Below, piece by piece: positions 24,123 to 33,288 of a DNA stretch of 64,000 nt. Every line of letters starts with the position of its first letter. Within the stretch, counting starts at the first letter, position 1. The position numbers and the translations under genes are program-made. Source of the stretch: 62-47 sp051954235. GTDB lineage: Bacteria; Pseudomonadota; Alphaproteobacteria; Rhizobiales; Xanthobacteraceae. The stretch lies in assembly GCA_051954235.1 (NCBI GenBank), contig JBQCHY010000038.1:35516-99515 (forward strand), given 5' to 3'. The notes under the pieces were generated by a model. The model was not told where the DNA came from. It searched no databases and was given only the letters and a program-made list of their open reading frames with translations.

Positions 24123-24503
24123 ATGGCCCTCGATCAGGTGATGAAGAAACCACACAGCTTAATCGCCAGCGACCGCGTCGAAGGCACCGCCGTGCGGCGG
24201 CCGAACGGCGAGAAGATCGGCCATATCGAGCGGCTGATGATCGACAAGATCAGCGGCAAGGTGTCCTACGCGATTTTGAGTTTCGGCGGCTTCCTCGGCC
24301 TCGGCGCCAGTCTGCTGCCACTGCCGTGGGCGCGCCTGACGTACAGCCGTGAGAACGAAGCGTATCAGCTCGATATTTCCGACGATGAACTGAAGAAAGC
24401 GCCGTCGTTCCTCGCCGACAAGGACTTCGACTGGGGCGATCGCTCGCAGGAAGAAGACCTGCATCGCTATTACAGCGTGCCGCCGTACTGGGGCAGCTTC
24501 TGA
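24123..24503 (+). CDS. PRC-barrel domain protein (cytoplasmic)
   Basis: 126 residues; ATG 24123 follows GGGAGG closely. A PRC-barrel fold covers about residues 12-85 (LIASDRVEGTAVRRPNGEKIGHI, then GKVSYAILSFGGFLGLG). It ends in an acidic tail with WGDRSQEEDLHRYY. PRC-barrel proteins are small beta-barrels that mediate RNA or protein contacts; the role of this stand-alone type is unknown. A second, secreted PRC-barrel gene follows at 24751, with a repeat in between. Confidence 0.85.
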   Translation: MALDQVMKKPHSLIASDRVEGTAVRRPNGEKIGHIERLMIDKISGKVSYAILSFGGFLGLGASLLPLPWARLTYSRENEAYQLDISDDELKKAPSFLADKDFDWGDRSQEEDLHRYYSVPPYWGSF

Positions 24504-24530
24504 CGCAGCGCGAGAGCGTCATGAAATTCG

Positions 24531-24601
24531 TCATTGCGGGGAGCGCAAGCGACGAAGCAATCCAGATTCATGAAAACTGGATTGCTCCGCTTCGCAATGA
24601 C
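24531..24601. repeat. Palindromic intergenic repeat, family C
   Basis: GTCATTGCGGGGAGCGCAAG...GAAGCAATCCAG at the left mirrors CTGGATTGCTCCGCTTCGC...AATGAC at the right. Confidence 0.85.
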
Positions 24602-24750
24602 GTTCTGATATCGAATTAGTTCCGACGTTGTGGTTTGCAAATTCGCAACCCAGTCTTTCGCGCGTCGCAGCGACATCGCGTTTTTGGCGCAGGAACATCC
24701 GTCGCGCTCGCTCGTTCACTTCGCAGAGTTTCGCAGAAGGGAGAGCACAC

Positions 24751-25299
24751 ATGATTGCGAAGTCCATGATGACTGTGTTGGTTGGTTCGACGATGTTGGC
24801 GACCGCCGCGTTGGCGCAATCGCCGACGAGTCCCAATACCACAACGACACCGCCCGCCGCGACGAACACGGCTCCGGCGGCCGATACGATGTCCCACGCG
24901 GGGCAGTGGCGTTCGTCGAAGGTTGTCGGTCTGAAGATCTATAACGATAGCAACGAGAGCCTCGGCTCGGTGAACGATCTGCTGCTCGACAAGCAGGGCA
25001 AGATCACCGCTGTGGTGATCGGTGTCGGCGGCTTCCTCGGTATGGGCGAGCACTATGTCGCGGTGCCGTTCGAGAAGATCAAATGGTCGGATACGCCGGT
25101 GCCCTCGACCACCGCAAGCAACAGCGGCGGCTCGAGTGGCATGACCGGCCGCCCGGCTACGACCACGACCACCGGCTCGTCGACCACGTCTTCGACGGCT
25201 TCGACCGCCAAGCCGAACCCGTGGTATCCGGACCATGGCGTCCTCAGCGCCACGAAGGATGAACTCAAGTCGATGCCGGAATTCAAGTATTCGACCTAA
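24751..25299 (+). CDS. PRC-barrel domain protein, secreted
   Basis: 182 residues from ATG 24751 (GGGAGA box about 7 nt upstream). The signal peptide (about 1-22, ending ALAQ) is followed by a Thr/Pro-rich stretch and a PRC-barrel domain (about 50-110: SSKVVGLKIYNDSNESLGSV, ITAVVIGVGGFLGMGEHYVAVP). A long Ser/Thr-rich low-complexity segment then leads to a short C-terminal block WYPDHGVLSATKDELKSMPEF. It is probably periplasmic. It shares the barrel fold with the upstream gene but not the targeting. Function unknown. Confidence 0.85.
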   Translation: MIAKSMMTVLVGSTMLATAALAQSPTSPNTTTTPPAATNTAPAADTMSHAGQWRSSKVVGLKIYNDSNESLGSVNDLLLDKQGKITAVVIGVGGFLGMGEHYVAVPFEKIKWSDTPVPSTTASNSGGSSGMTGRPATTTTTGSSTTSSTASTAKPNPWYPDHGVLSATKDELKSMPEFKYST

Positions 25300-25330
25300 A
25301 TCGTTCGCGGAAATGCAACGCGCATGAAAA

Positions 25331-25366
25331 AGGGCCGGGCGACAATATCGTCCGGCCCTCATTTTG
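25331..25366. terminator. Rho-independent terminator between convergent genes
   Basis: A stem of 11-12 bp (GGGCCGGGCGA/TCGTCCGGCCC, including one G-T pair) has the loop CAATA. It is followed by ATTTTGTT on the plus strand and preceded by an A run for the minus strand. Confidence 0.85.
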
Positions 25367-25381
25367 TTAATTTGATCGCAC

Positions 25382-26593
25382 TTACTTCTTGATGTAAGGG
25401 CAGCCGCCTTCGCTCATCGGGCGGAACGCTTCGTCGCCCGGCACGGTGGCGAGCAGCTTGTAGAGGTCCCATTCGCTCTTGGACTCGGAGGGCTTCTTCA
25501 CTTCGAACAGATACATGTCATGAACCATGCGGCCGTCCTCGCGGATGTGACCGTTCTTGGCGAAGAAGTCGTTGATCGGCGTCGCCTTCATCTTGGCCAT
25601 CACCTTGGCGGTGTCGTCGGTGCCGGTGGCGTCGATAGCTTTGAGATAGTGCATCGTCGCCGAATAGAGCCCGGCCTGGATCATCGTCGGCATGTGGCCG
25701 ACCTTCTCCATGAAGCGCTTCGAGAACGCGCGGGTCTCGTCATTCATGTCCCAGTAGAAGCCGTCGGTGAGGATCAGGCCCTGTTCCTGCTGGAGGCCGA
25801 GACTGTGGGTATCGGTGATCTCCTGAAGCAGCGCGATCAACTTCTGGCCGCCCTGGGTGATGCCGAATTCGGCCGCTTGCTTCTGCGCGTTGGTCGAGTC
25901 GCCGCCGGCATTGGCGAGCGCGATCACCTTGGCTTTCGACGCCTGCGCTTGCAGCAGGAACGATGAGAAGTCGGACGTGTTGAGCGGGTGGCGTACGGCA
26001 CCGAGCACCTTGCCGCCGGCGGCCTTGACAATGTTGGTGGCATCGCGTTCCAGCGCATGGCCGAAGGCGTAGTCGGCGGTGAGGAAGAACCAGGTATCCT
26101 CGCCGCGCTTCACCATCGCCTTGCCGGCAACGCTCGACAGCGCATAGGTGTCGTAGGTGTAATGCACGAAGATCGGCGAGCAGGCTTTGCCGGTGAGGTC
26201 TGAGCTGCCGCCGCCGGAATTGATGAAGATCTTGTTCTTCTCGGTCAGCAGCGTCGACACCGCGAGCGCCACCGACGAGGTCGGCACGTCGAACACCGCA
26301 TCGAGCTTGTCGTTATCGACCCAGTTGCGAACGATATTGACGCCGACGTCCGGCTTGTTCTGGTGATCGCCGGACAGCACGACGATCGGCTTGCCCTTTA
26401 CCTTGCCGCCAAAATCCTCGACCGCCATTTGCGTGGCGATCAGCGAGCCCTTGCCGGTGGCGTCGGAATAGAGGCTCGACATGTCGGTCAAGACTCCGAT
26501 CTTGACGACGTCGTCCGAAATCTGCGCCTGCGCAGCGCCGCCCGAAAGGGCGATGGCGAGGCCGGCCAGGAAGGTTGCGACGGTCTTTTTCAT
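25382..26593 (-). CDS. ABC transporter substrate-binding protein, branched-chain amino acid (LivK) type
   Basis: 403 residues; ATG 26593 follows AAGGAGAT. The signal peptide (about 1-24, ending AAQA) leads to a type I periplasmic-binding fold starting VVKIGVLTDMSSLYSDATGKG. Further family features are VVLSGDHQNKPDVG and KAKVIALANAGGDSTN. Such proteins bind branched-chain amino acids, amides, urea or aromatic acids and pass them to Liv-type permeases. No permease or ATPase genes lie beside it, so it is an orphan receptor and its ligand is unknown. A terminator follows. Confidence 0.92.
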   Translation of the reverse strand: MKKTVATFLAGLAIALSGGAAQAQISDDVVKIGVLTDMSSLYSDATGKGSLIATQMAVEDFGGKVKGKPIVVLSGDHQNKPDVGVNIVRNWVDNDKLDAVFDVPTSSVALAVSTLLTEKNKIFINSGGGSSDLTGKACSPIFVHYTYDTYALSSVAGKAMVKRGEDTWFFLTADYAFGHALERDATNIVKAAGGKVLGAVRHPLNTSDFSSFLLQAQASKAKVIALANAGGDSTNAQKQAAEFGITQGGQKLIALLQEITDTHSLGLQQEQGLILTDGFYWDMNDETRAFSKRFMEKVGHMPTMIQAGLYSATMHYLKAIDATGTDDTAKVMAKMKATPINDFFAKNGHIREDGRMVHDMYLFEVKKPSESKSEWDLYKLLATVPGDEAFRPMSEGGCPYIKK

Positions 26594-26764
26594 CCGGTGA
26601 TCTCCTTGGATTGTTCTTATTGTGGGTGGTTGCGGCGATTTACGCCGCACGGTTGCGGTTGTGCCAACAACGCAACCTGATCGCAAGACAGATTGTCGCA
26701 CCCCAGGGCGTTTTTAACGAAAGTGGAATGCCGGCTCGTGCGAGGGCAACGCGCTCCCAACGCC

Positions 26765-26879
26765 GTCCCGCGCAGGCGGGGACCCAGAATCCCGGACGCT
26801 GGTTGTTATAAAATGGGGTCGTCTGATTTTTAGAACCGCACGGCTGCGGCATATGGGTCCCTGCCTGCGTAGGGACGAG
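26765..26879. repeat. Palindromic repeat, family A, diverged copy
   Basis: Arms 26765-26786 and 26855-26879 (GTCCCGCGCAGGCGGGGACC and GGGTCCCTGCCTGCGTAGGG) are less perfect than the copies near 1.1 and 2.9 kb. It occupies most of the 349-bp gap between the LivK-type gene and the DUF4403-like gene; nothing else is visible in that gap. Confidence 0.75.
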
Positions 26880-26942
26880 GCTTTTCGCGTTGCGAATCCG
26901 CCCGTCAAACGAATTTACGGTCAGGCGCTATGGATCACACGC

Positions 26943-28493
26943 TTAGAAGGCCGGCAACGTCGTCACGGTCACCTTCACCGCGCCGCTGGCCTCGGCGATC
27001 ACCCGCAGCTTGGTGGAGTCGAAGGCGATGCCGGCGAGGCGGAGGCTGTCGATTGCGGCGTCGACGCGAACGCCGTCCTCCTTCTTCTGCAAGCCGGCGA
27101 TGACGCCGCCGATCTGTTGACGGGCATCAACGGCGAGCGGCTTGAGGTCGATGACCGCTTTCTCCGCCACCGCCTTTTCCAGATATGGAATCGCGGCGCG
27201 GGTGGCCGTACCGAACAGGCCATAGGCGGCGTCGGATTCGACCGCGAGCTTGATGTCGGTCAGGCGCACGGTCTGCTGCTTCGCATCGAGAACGGGCCTG
27301 CCCCAGATGTGCACGGTGGCGTCGGCGCCGAGCCCGAACCAGCTCCGCTTTTCCTTGGCGTCCACCACCAGAGAGATCAGCAGGCGATCGCCCGCAGCCG
27401 CAACGGTAGCGCGTTTGACAGTAACCGCGACCGCGCTGTCCTTGTCTTCGGGAAATGTTTTGCCGGCGAGTTGGGCCGCGAGGATCTTATTGATGTCGGT
27501 GAATGGCAGGTCGACCGGCACGCCGATATCGACACGCGCGGGACGCGGTGCGACCAGTTCGATCGCCGCGGGGAAGGGGCATTGCGGCTTGGTCTCGCTG
27601 GCGGTGATCCGGGTTTCGGCATTGACGCCGAGCATCAGCGTGACGTTGCTGGCATCGATAGCCGGCTGCACCGCGATAGCCTTGGTTGGTTTCAGTTCCA
27701 GCCACAATTGCGATTGCGGCGCGGATGGATTGTGCAGCGGAATCGAGCGGCACATCTTGGCCCATTCGCGCCGCGCGTTTTGTTCGAGCAGCGGGTCGTT
27801 GCGGATGCGCTGCTGCAAGGCGGCGAGTTGTTCGTTCACAGCCTGATCGATGGCCGGCTTGGTCTGTGCAGGCACGCTGACGCGGACGCCGGCGATCGAA
27901 AGGTTGGTGTCGCCGAGATCGACCTGCGCCGCGAGATTCGGTTCGATGCGCCAGTTCGCGGTCAATGTCGGTCGCGACGTCATGCCGACATTGCCGCGAA
28001 TCTCGGCGTCGGCTTTGAACGACTTGATGTTGATGGCGCCGATCTGCTTGGCGACGTTGCCGCCGAGCAGCGAGCCGAGCGCGTCGTTGAGCGCTCCGCG
28101 CGCGCCGGCGGAGAGCGAACCGGTGACATTGAGCCTGCCGGTGATCGGCGCGGCCATGGCCAGCGCGTTCTGCGCGCCGCTGGCGGTGATGACGCCGCGC
28201 GCAGCAGTCCAGTTGATGTCGGCGTCCTGCAACAGTTGCGGCACCGGGTTCGCCGCCTTGCCGGCGAAGTTGCGCGGCGCGGCGCGCTCGGCGGCGTCAC
28301 CGATGGCTTTTAGCGGAATCTGGATCGGTACCAGCAGCGTCGAATTGCGGGTAGCCTCCGGCAGCGGCGGCGCTTTCGCGACCACCGGCGGGGGCGGCGA
28401 CTGGTTGGGTGCCAGCCAGTCCATCGCTTTCAGGCCGACGGCGAATGCGGCTGCGACCACCACGGCGGCGATCACAATGGTTTTGACGCGCAT
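26943..28493 (-). CDS. DUF4403-like protein with N-terminal anchor
   Basis: 516 residues. An N-terminal hydrophobic segment (about 5-22) is a signal anchor or uncleaved signal peptide. It is followed by a long region with repeating alternation of beta segments and amphipathic helices. Features include LLVPIQIPLKAIGDAAERAAP (about 53-75), and DLPFTDINKILAAQLAGKTF (about 340-360), and LRVIAEASGAVKVTV at the end. This style fits the DUF4403 family, whose members are thought to be periplasmic lipid- or membrane-facing proteins, but the match is from memory. It stands alone on this strand. Confidence 0.65.
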   Translation of the reverse strand: MRVKTIVIAAVVVAAAFAVGLKAMDWLAPNQSPPPPVVAKAPPLPEATRNSTLLVPIQIPLKAIGDAAERAAPRNFAGKAANPVPQLLQDADINWTAARGVITASGAQNALAMAAPITGRLNVTGSLSAGARGALNDALGSLLGGNVAKQIGAINIKSFKADAEIRGNVGMTSRPTLTANWRIEPNLAAQVDLGDTNLSIAGVRVSVPAQTKPAIDQAVNEQLAALQQRIRNDPLLEQNARREWAKMCRSIPLHNPSAPQSQLWLELKPTKAIAVQPAIDASNVTLMLGVNAETRITASETKPQCPFPAAIELVAPRPARVDIGVPVDLPFTDINKILAAQLAGKTFPEDKDSAVAVTVKRATVAAAGDRLLISLVVDAKEKRSWFGLGADATVHIWGRPVLDAKQQTVRLTDIKLAVESDAAYGLFGTATRAAIPYLEKAVAEKAVIDLKPLAVDARQQIGGVIAGLQKKEDGVRVDAAIDSLRLAGIAFDSTKLRVIAEASGAVKVTVTTLPAF

Positions 28494-28628
28494 CGGTTCC
28501 CGGTTCCCTCAACGACGAAGCCAACTTCGCCGTCAATGGAACGTCACTGCGGCGTCGTCAAGGCGAGCCGGAAACGGTCGGGCGATGGTGGAATGCCGGA
28601 CGGACGCCGCGCAGGCGTCGACCCCGGC

Positions 28629-28712
28629 TTAGAGCAGGCCGAGGACGATGGCTCCCACAAAGGCCAGCGACAGATATGCGGTCAGGGTGCTCAATGTGCC
28701 GAACGTCGTCAT
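28629..28712 (-). CDS. 27-residue membrane microprotein
   Basis: 27 codons from ATG 28712 to TAA. The peptide begins MTTFGTLSTLTAYLS and ends FVGAIVLGLL; it is essentially one hydrophobic helix with a short polar N-terminus. An excellent ribosome site (GGGGAGG) lies 6 nt upstream of this ATG, much better than any upstream in-frame Met. Small single-helix proteins of this kind often bind and regulate larger membrane complexes; the partner is unknown. It lies in a 421-bp gap upstream of the DUF4403-like gene, on the same strand. Confidence 0.6.
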   Translation of the reverse strand: MTTFGTLSTLTAYLSLAFVGAIVLGLL

Positions 28713-28914
28713 GGGCCACCTCCCCATTTTGAGGGCGTTCATTCCGGCGATCTGCTCAACGGCGAAAGCGGCGGTTCGTTCCAGAAAAAATAAATCGGCA
28801 ATGTCGCATCCCTTTGCCTGACGGCCGCGGAGGCATGCGCTGGCGCGCATGGTTAAAACTTCCTGAAATCAATGCGTTGAAGAGTCTTTAAATAAATTCG
28901 ACCAACGTGCGCGA

Positions 28915-30180
28915 ATGACGCGCCGAATGATCCTTTCACTGATGGGCTGTGTTGCGCTCGCCTCGTTGGCGGGTTGTGGCCGTGGCTTCTTCCAGACCGA
29001 GCAGCGCGCTCCGTGGCGCGCGGAGGCGGAGGCAGCGTGTCTGAAGTCCGGTGCGGTGAAGGAAACCGCCGAAGTCGTTCGAATTAATCCGATTTCCGGC
29101 CCCGGCGTGTGCGGCGCCGAGTTCCCGCTGAAGGTCGCGGCACTTGGCGACGCATCGACCTCTCTCGGATTTGCTGACGACATGCGGCCGCCGGCCGCCG
29201 TTGGCGGTCGCAGCAATCAACCGCGTTGGCCTGGCTCGCAGCCGAACTACGCGGCTCGGCCGGCGTCGCCATCGGTCGCATCGCGCTCCGACTATAATAA
29301 CGGTGCCGGAGGTGGGCCGGTGTCGCTGAACGCGCCGGGCGTTGCGCCCGCCGACGATCAGATTCCTCTGCCGGCGGAAAGCAATGCCGAACCGGCCGCG
29401 AATACGCCGCCCGGCTGGCAGACTGGACCGCAGCCTTATTCGCAACGCCAAGAGCCGCAACGTGGTTACGCCACCTCCAACGCGTCGTCGCAGGATTATT
29501 CGTCAGGCGAGACCGCGCCGCGCTATTCGCGCGGGTCGTCGATGCAGAACGAGGCCACGCGTGAAGCGCCGTTGCCGGCATTGGGTCCGGCGCGTGCGCC
29601 GCAGGTGTCGGCGTTCGGTCCCGTCACATTGAAGCCCACCGCGACTCTGGCCTGCCCGATCGTGTCGGCGCTGGATCGCTGGTTGAGCGAAAACATTCAG
29701 CCGGCTGCGATGCGCTGGTTCGGCGCGCGCGTCGTCGAGATCAAGCAGATCTCGGCCTATTCATGCCGCGGCATGAACGGCAATCCGCGCGCGCATATTT
29801 CCGAACACGCCTTCGGCAACGCGCTCGATGTCGCCGGCTTCACGCTCGCCGACGGCCGCTATATTTCGGTGCAGAAGGGCTGGAAGGGACTGCCGGAAGA
29901 GCAAGGCTTCCTGCGTGACGTGCAGGGCGCTGCGTGCCAGCACTTCACCACCGTGCTGGCGCCGGGCGCCAACGTCTATCACTACAATCACATTCACGTC
30001 GATCTGATGCGTCGCTCCAGCGGTCGCGTGATCTGCAAGCCCGCTGCGGTGTCGGGCGAAGAGATCGCAGCGCGCGCTGGCCGCGGCGGTTCCTATGCCA
30101 ATCAGGAGCCGGCCTATACCAGTTCGATCGGCGGTCGCGGCGCGAAGCATCATGCGAGCCACGACGAAGACGACGACTAG
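28915..30180 (+). CDS. Extensin-like family protein, predicted lipoprotein
   Basis: 421 residues. The signal peptide ends in the lipobox LAGC with Cys21. A long low-complexity middle (about 95-230; Pro, Ser, Asn, Gln-rich) precedes the extensin-like C-terminal domain (about 235-395). Its landmarks are ACPIVSALDRWL, SAYSCRGMNGNPRAHISEHAFGNALDV and YHYNHIHVDL, with His/Asp residues that resemble the metal-binding sites of LAS-type peptidases. The domain occurs widely in Rhizobiales and may act on peptidoglycan; the activity is not shown. The C-terminus is acidic and His-rich (KHHASHDEDDD). Confidence 0.85.
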   Translation: MTRRMILSLMGCVALASLAGCGRGFFQTEQRAPWRAEAEAACLKSGAVKETAEVVRINPISGPGVCGAEFPLKVAALGDASTSLGFADDMRPPAAVGGRSNQPRWPGSQPNYAARPASPSVASRSDYNNGAGGGPVSLNAPGVAPADDQIPLPAESNAEPAANTPPGWQTGPQPYSQRQEPQRGYATSNASSQDYSSGETAPRYSRGSSMQNEATREAPLPALGPARAPQVSAFGPVTLKPTATLACPIVSALDRWLSENIQPAAMRWFGARVVEIKQISAYSCRGMNGNPRAHISEHAFGNALDVAGFTLADGRYISVQKGWKGLPEEQGFLRDVQGAACQHFTTVLAPGANVYHYNHIHVDLMRRSSGRVICKPAAVSGEEIAARAGRGGSYANQEPAYTSSIGGRGAKHHASHDEDDD

Positions 30181-30213
30181 AGCAGGTTTCGTTTAGAATG
30201 GAATCAACAACTC

Positions 30214-30301
30214 GTCATGGCCGGGCTCGTCCCGGCCATCCACGTCTTTGACCTTGCGAGGGTTTCAAGACGTGGATGCCCGGCACAAGGCCGGGCATGA
30301 C
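30214..30301. repeat. Palindromic intergenic repeat, family B
   Basis: GTCATGGCCGGGCTCGTCCC at the left and CACAAGGCCGGGCATGAC at the right. It lies between convergent genes. Confidence 0.85.
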
Positions 30302-30350
30302 GGATTAAGGTTTCCGTCGAACGGTAAATCGCTCTAGATTTTATCCGTCT

Positions 30351-31253
30351 TTATGTTTGTGCCAGCGGCGGTGCGACGCGTATCCGTGTCCGCGCGCTGA
30401 TCGCGACGGTGGCGACGACCGCCGCCGCGAACAGGATAGTGTCAAGGTCGATCGCCTCGCGGTTCACCAATGCGGCGAGCGCGATGGTGACGAACGGTTG
30501 CAGCAATTGCAGTTGCGACACCTTGCTGAGACCGCAGATCGAAATTCCCGCGTTCCAGGCAAAGAAGCCGATCCACTGCGAGAACAGCGCGGCGTAGGCG
30601 AGGCCGAGCCACGCATCCAGCGGAACGCCGGAAAAATCGCCCGGCATCAGGAGCCACGCGGCGGGCAATGTCAGCGGCAGCGCGATCACCATCGACCAAC
30701 TGATGATTTCCCAGCCGGGCATGAACGCCGTGAGGCGGCCGGAGAAGCCGTAACCGATGGCGCCGCCCGCCACGGCGAGCAGCAGGAACAAGTCACCGAC
30801 CGCGATGCCGCCGCCGCCATGGCGCAGCGCGAACACGATCACCAGCACAGCACCAACCAGTGCCGCGATCCAGTAGGCAAGGCCGGGGCGCTCATGCGTC
30901 ACCAGCACCGCGACGATGGCAGTGGCGATCGGCAGGATACCGAGCACCACGCCGCCATGCGCCGCCGGCAATGTCTGCATCGCCATTGCCATGAACAAGG
31001 GGAAGCCGACCACGACCCCGAGCGTGCCGAGCACCAGCGACAGCCATGTGTGCTTCGGCGGCAGCGGACGTCGCAGGACTACGAGCAATGCCAGCGCACA
31101 CAGGCCGGCGATGGCCGAGCGGCTCGCGGTGATGAAATACGGATCGAAGCCGGTGAGCGCGAGGCGCGTTGCCGGCAACGTGCCGCCGAAGATCACGACG
31201 CCAAGGAAGCCGAGCGACAGACCGAGCGATTGGCGCGAGATGAGGGAGGACAT
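30351..31253 (-). CDS. DMT-family (EamA) transporter
   Basis: 300 residues from ATG 31253; a longer frame to 31394 would add a non-membrane N-terminus. Ten predicted helices are arranged as two EamA halves, each containing the family pattern: GFLGVVIFGGTLPATRLAL near the N-terminus and VGDLFLLLAVAGGAIGYGFSG at the start of half two. Members export amino acids or other metabolites from the cytoplasm; the substrate is unknown. It lies 137 bp downstream of a GGDEF-protein gene on the same strand. Confidence 0.88.
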   Translation of the reverse strand: MSSLISRQSLGLSLGFLGVVIFGGTLPATRLALTGFDPYFITASRSAIAGLCALALLVVLRRPLPPKHTWLSLVLGTLGVVVGFPLFMAMAMQTLPAAHGGVVLGILPIATAIVAVLVTHERPGLAYWIAALVGAVLVIVFALRHGGGGIAVGDLFLLLAVAGGAIGYGFSGRLTAFMPGWEIISWSMVIALPLTLPAAWLLMPGDFSGVPLDAWLGLAYAALFSQWIGFFAWNAGISICGLSKVSQLQLLQPFVTIALAALVNREAIDLDTILFAAAVVATVAISARTRIRVAPPLAQT

Positions 31254-31390
31254 GCGGGCAACGAAGCTGGAGCGACAGCGAACGATCGGCGACGATCGTG
31301 CTGTAGCGGTTCGCTCGTGGAGGTTCCAGCACAGACGCCCTTCGCGGGGCCTCGACATGGCTGCAATGCAAATCGCAATCGTCAGCGTGG

Positions 31391-32590
31391 TCAATTCGAG
31401 GTGACGGTCTTCCGTGCGTCGTCGATCTCGCTGTCGTTGGAGAGTGTCGGCACCAGTTGCGGCGCCACCGTGTGGACGACGAACCCGCAGCCGGCTCGCT
31501 TGGCCTGATAGAGCGCCTGATCGGCGCGATCGAGCAACTCCTCGGACGTCAGCGGTTGGTCAGGCATCATCATGGCGATGCCGACGCTGGTGCCCAATTG
31601 GATGGCGTTGCCGTTGATCTGATAGGTCGTCGCGATTTCCCGGATGATGCGCGTCGCCAGCGCCAGTGCTTGCTCGCGGGATTCGACTTCAGTTTGCACC
31701 AGCACGAACTCGTCGCCGCCGAGCCGGACCAGCAGATCGCTTTCGCGTGTGAGCCACGACAGGCGCTTCGCCACTTCGCGCAGTATAGCGTCGCCGACAG
31801 GATGGCCGAAGCGGTCGTTCGCCTGTTTGAAATTGTCGAGGTCGAGACTGTGGACTGCGAGCTGGCGACCTTGGCGCGCGGCCGCGACAACGATCGCCTC
31901 GAGGTTTTCGTTCAGGGCCAGGCGATTGGACAGGCCGGTCAACGCATCGCGGCGCGCGAGCCCGGCGAAGCGGAGCTTGAGCGTCAATTGGCTGACGATG
32001 GTCGCATAGAGATGCTGCACGGCTTCGAAGCCACCGAGCAGAAAGACCACGATAAGAAACGCAAGACACCAATACACCGTTCCGCCGACGTACAGACACG
32101 CGATCAGCGATGGCGTCGAGAGGGTCAGCAGGTTGAGGATCGCAAGCCGCGGCCGATACGCCACGCGCGTCACCGTCCCCGCGGCATAGGCGAACAGCAT
32201 GCCGACCATCAGCATGTGGATCTTCGGATAAGGCAGCATGAAACACCATGCGCCCATGATGCCGAGGGTTGACGTCGTGATGTAGCTTCGCGCTGCGAAC
32301 TGCCTTTCCCAACCCTGCGCATCGACAAACGACAACGGGCCGGTCGCGCGGGCGCGGCGATAGCGCAGGGCCATCAGGATGCGTTCGCCGGTGACCACGA
32401 GAATGGCGGCTGTCAATCCGATCACCAGCCAATCGCCGGTGCGGGCAAAGACCGTCGTGCCGATCACGCCAATCGAGATCGCGAGAAACACCATCGGCGG
32501 GACGAGGCTGAACAGCGCATCCACCAACTCGACGTAGATTGCGTCGGATGGACGATCAAAACGCAACACTCGGTCGAAGAAGCGCGTCAT
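31391..32590 (-). CDS. Membrane-bound GGDEF diguanylate cyclase
   Basis: 399 residues. The N-terminal sensor part has about six hydrophobic helices (about residues 28-190). A GGDEF domain follows (about 210-375), with an intact active site GGDEF at 291-295 and an RxxD inhibitory site RESD at 282-285, exactly five residues upstream. Both features predict an active, product-inhibited cyclase that makes c-di-GMP from GTP. The membrane part matches no sensor family I can name. There is no EAL domain. Confidence 0.92.
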   Translation of the reverse strand: MTRFFDRVLRFDRPSDAIYVELVDALFSLVPPMVFLAISIGVIGTTVFARTGDWLVIGLTAAILVVTGERILMALRYRRARATGPLSFVDAQGWERQFAARSYITTSTLGIMGAWCFMLPYPKIHMLMVGMLFAYAAGTVTRVAYRPRLAILNLLTLSTPSLIACLYVGGTVYWCLAFLIVVFLLGGFEAVQHLYATIVSQLTLKLRFAGLARRDALTGLSNRLALNENLEAIVVAAARQGRQLAVHSLDLDNFKQANDRFGHPVGDAILREVAKRLSWLTRESDLLVRLGGDEFVLVQTEVESREQALALATRIIREIATTYQINGNAIQLGTSVGIAMMMPDQPLTSEELLDRADQALYQAKRAGCGFVVHTVAPQLVPTLSNDSEIDDARKTVTSN

Positions 32591-32705
32591 GACGGGACCT
32601 GATCTGCGCCGGTCTCGACCAGCGTTCCGTCATCCTTACCGCGCAGCCGTAAAATCAACGGTCGGCAAATCGTTCAAATTTGAATGATCCGGACTCCGAC
32701 GTGGC

Positions 32706-32736
32706 GAGAGGTCCGGCGAGAAACGCCGGACCTCTC
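32706..32736. other. Strong perfect hairpin just beyond the rnpB 3' end
   Basis: A 13-bp perfect stem (GAGAGGTCCGGCG/CGCCGGACCTCTC) has loop AGAAA. It lies 15 bp past the predicted 3' end of the RNase P RNA. It has no T run on the minus strand, so it may act in 3'-end processing or as a weak terminator. Confidence 0.5.
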
Positions 32737-32751
32737 ATGGTGCACGCGAAG

Positions 32752-33234
32752 AATGTCAGCCAGCCTGTAAGCCGGGTTCTGTAGGGCATCGCCCGCTCGC
32801 ACGGACGATACGTGACGGCCATTCGTCTGGGACAATGCTCGCACATTGCCTCAAGCAACCTACCCGGACGGCAGACCCGACACGATCTCGCGGTGTTATC
32901 GCTTGCGCGAACCAGCCGCTGCGCCGTCCCTATTCGGTTTTGCTCCCGGTGTGGTTTGCCATGCCGTTGCCGTTGCCGGCGACGCGGTGCGCTCTTACCG
33001 CACCTTTTCACCCTTACCCGCCGTCGCAGCTTGCGCCGCTATGGCGCGGCGAGCCCGAGGGCCTGTCGCGCCGAAGCCCGTGAGGGCGGAGGCGGGCGGT
33101 TCGTTCTCTGTGGCACTTTCCCTGGGGTCGCCCCCGCCGGACGTTATCCGGCACCGCATGTCGATGGAGCCCGGACTTTCCTCCCCGGCGGCCTTTCGGC
33201 CGGTGCCGGAGCGGCCGTCCGGCCGACTGACGCG
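32752..33234 (-). ncRNA. rnpB: RNase P RNA (class A)
   Basis: Minus-strand sequence shows the conserved blocks in order: GGGGAGGAAAGTCCGGGCTCC (bacterial signature), AGGGTGAAAAGGTGCGGTAA with GAGCGCACCGC, GGGTAGGTTGCTTGAGGCAA, and ACAGAACCCGGCTTACAGGC. The 5' segment GTCAGTCGGCC (33231-33221) pairs with GGCTGGCTGAC at the 3' end (32765-32755), forming helix P1; this sets the ends to within a few bases. The RNA is the catalytic subunit that trims tRNA 5' leaders. About 480 nt. Confidence 0.95.
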
Positions 33235-33288
33235 CCACCCATGCGGGCTTGGCATCGATCCGTCAAGCGGCACGGAGAATCGAATGAC

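Noticed and set aside
30357..31508. Plus-strand open frame over the DMT transporter gene
   Set aside because: Its translation is a charged low-complexity shadow; the minus strand encodes ten regular membrane helices.
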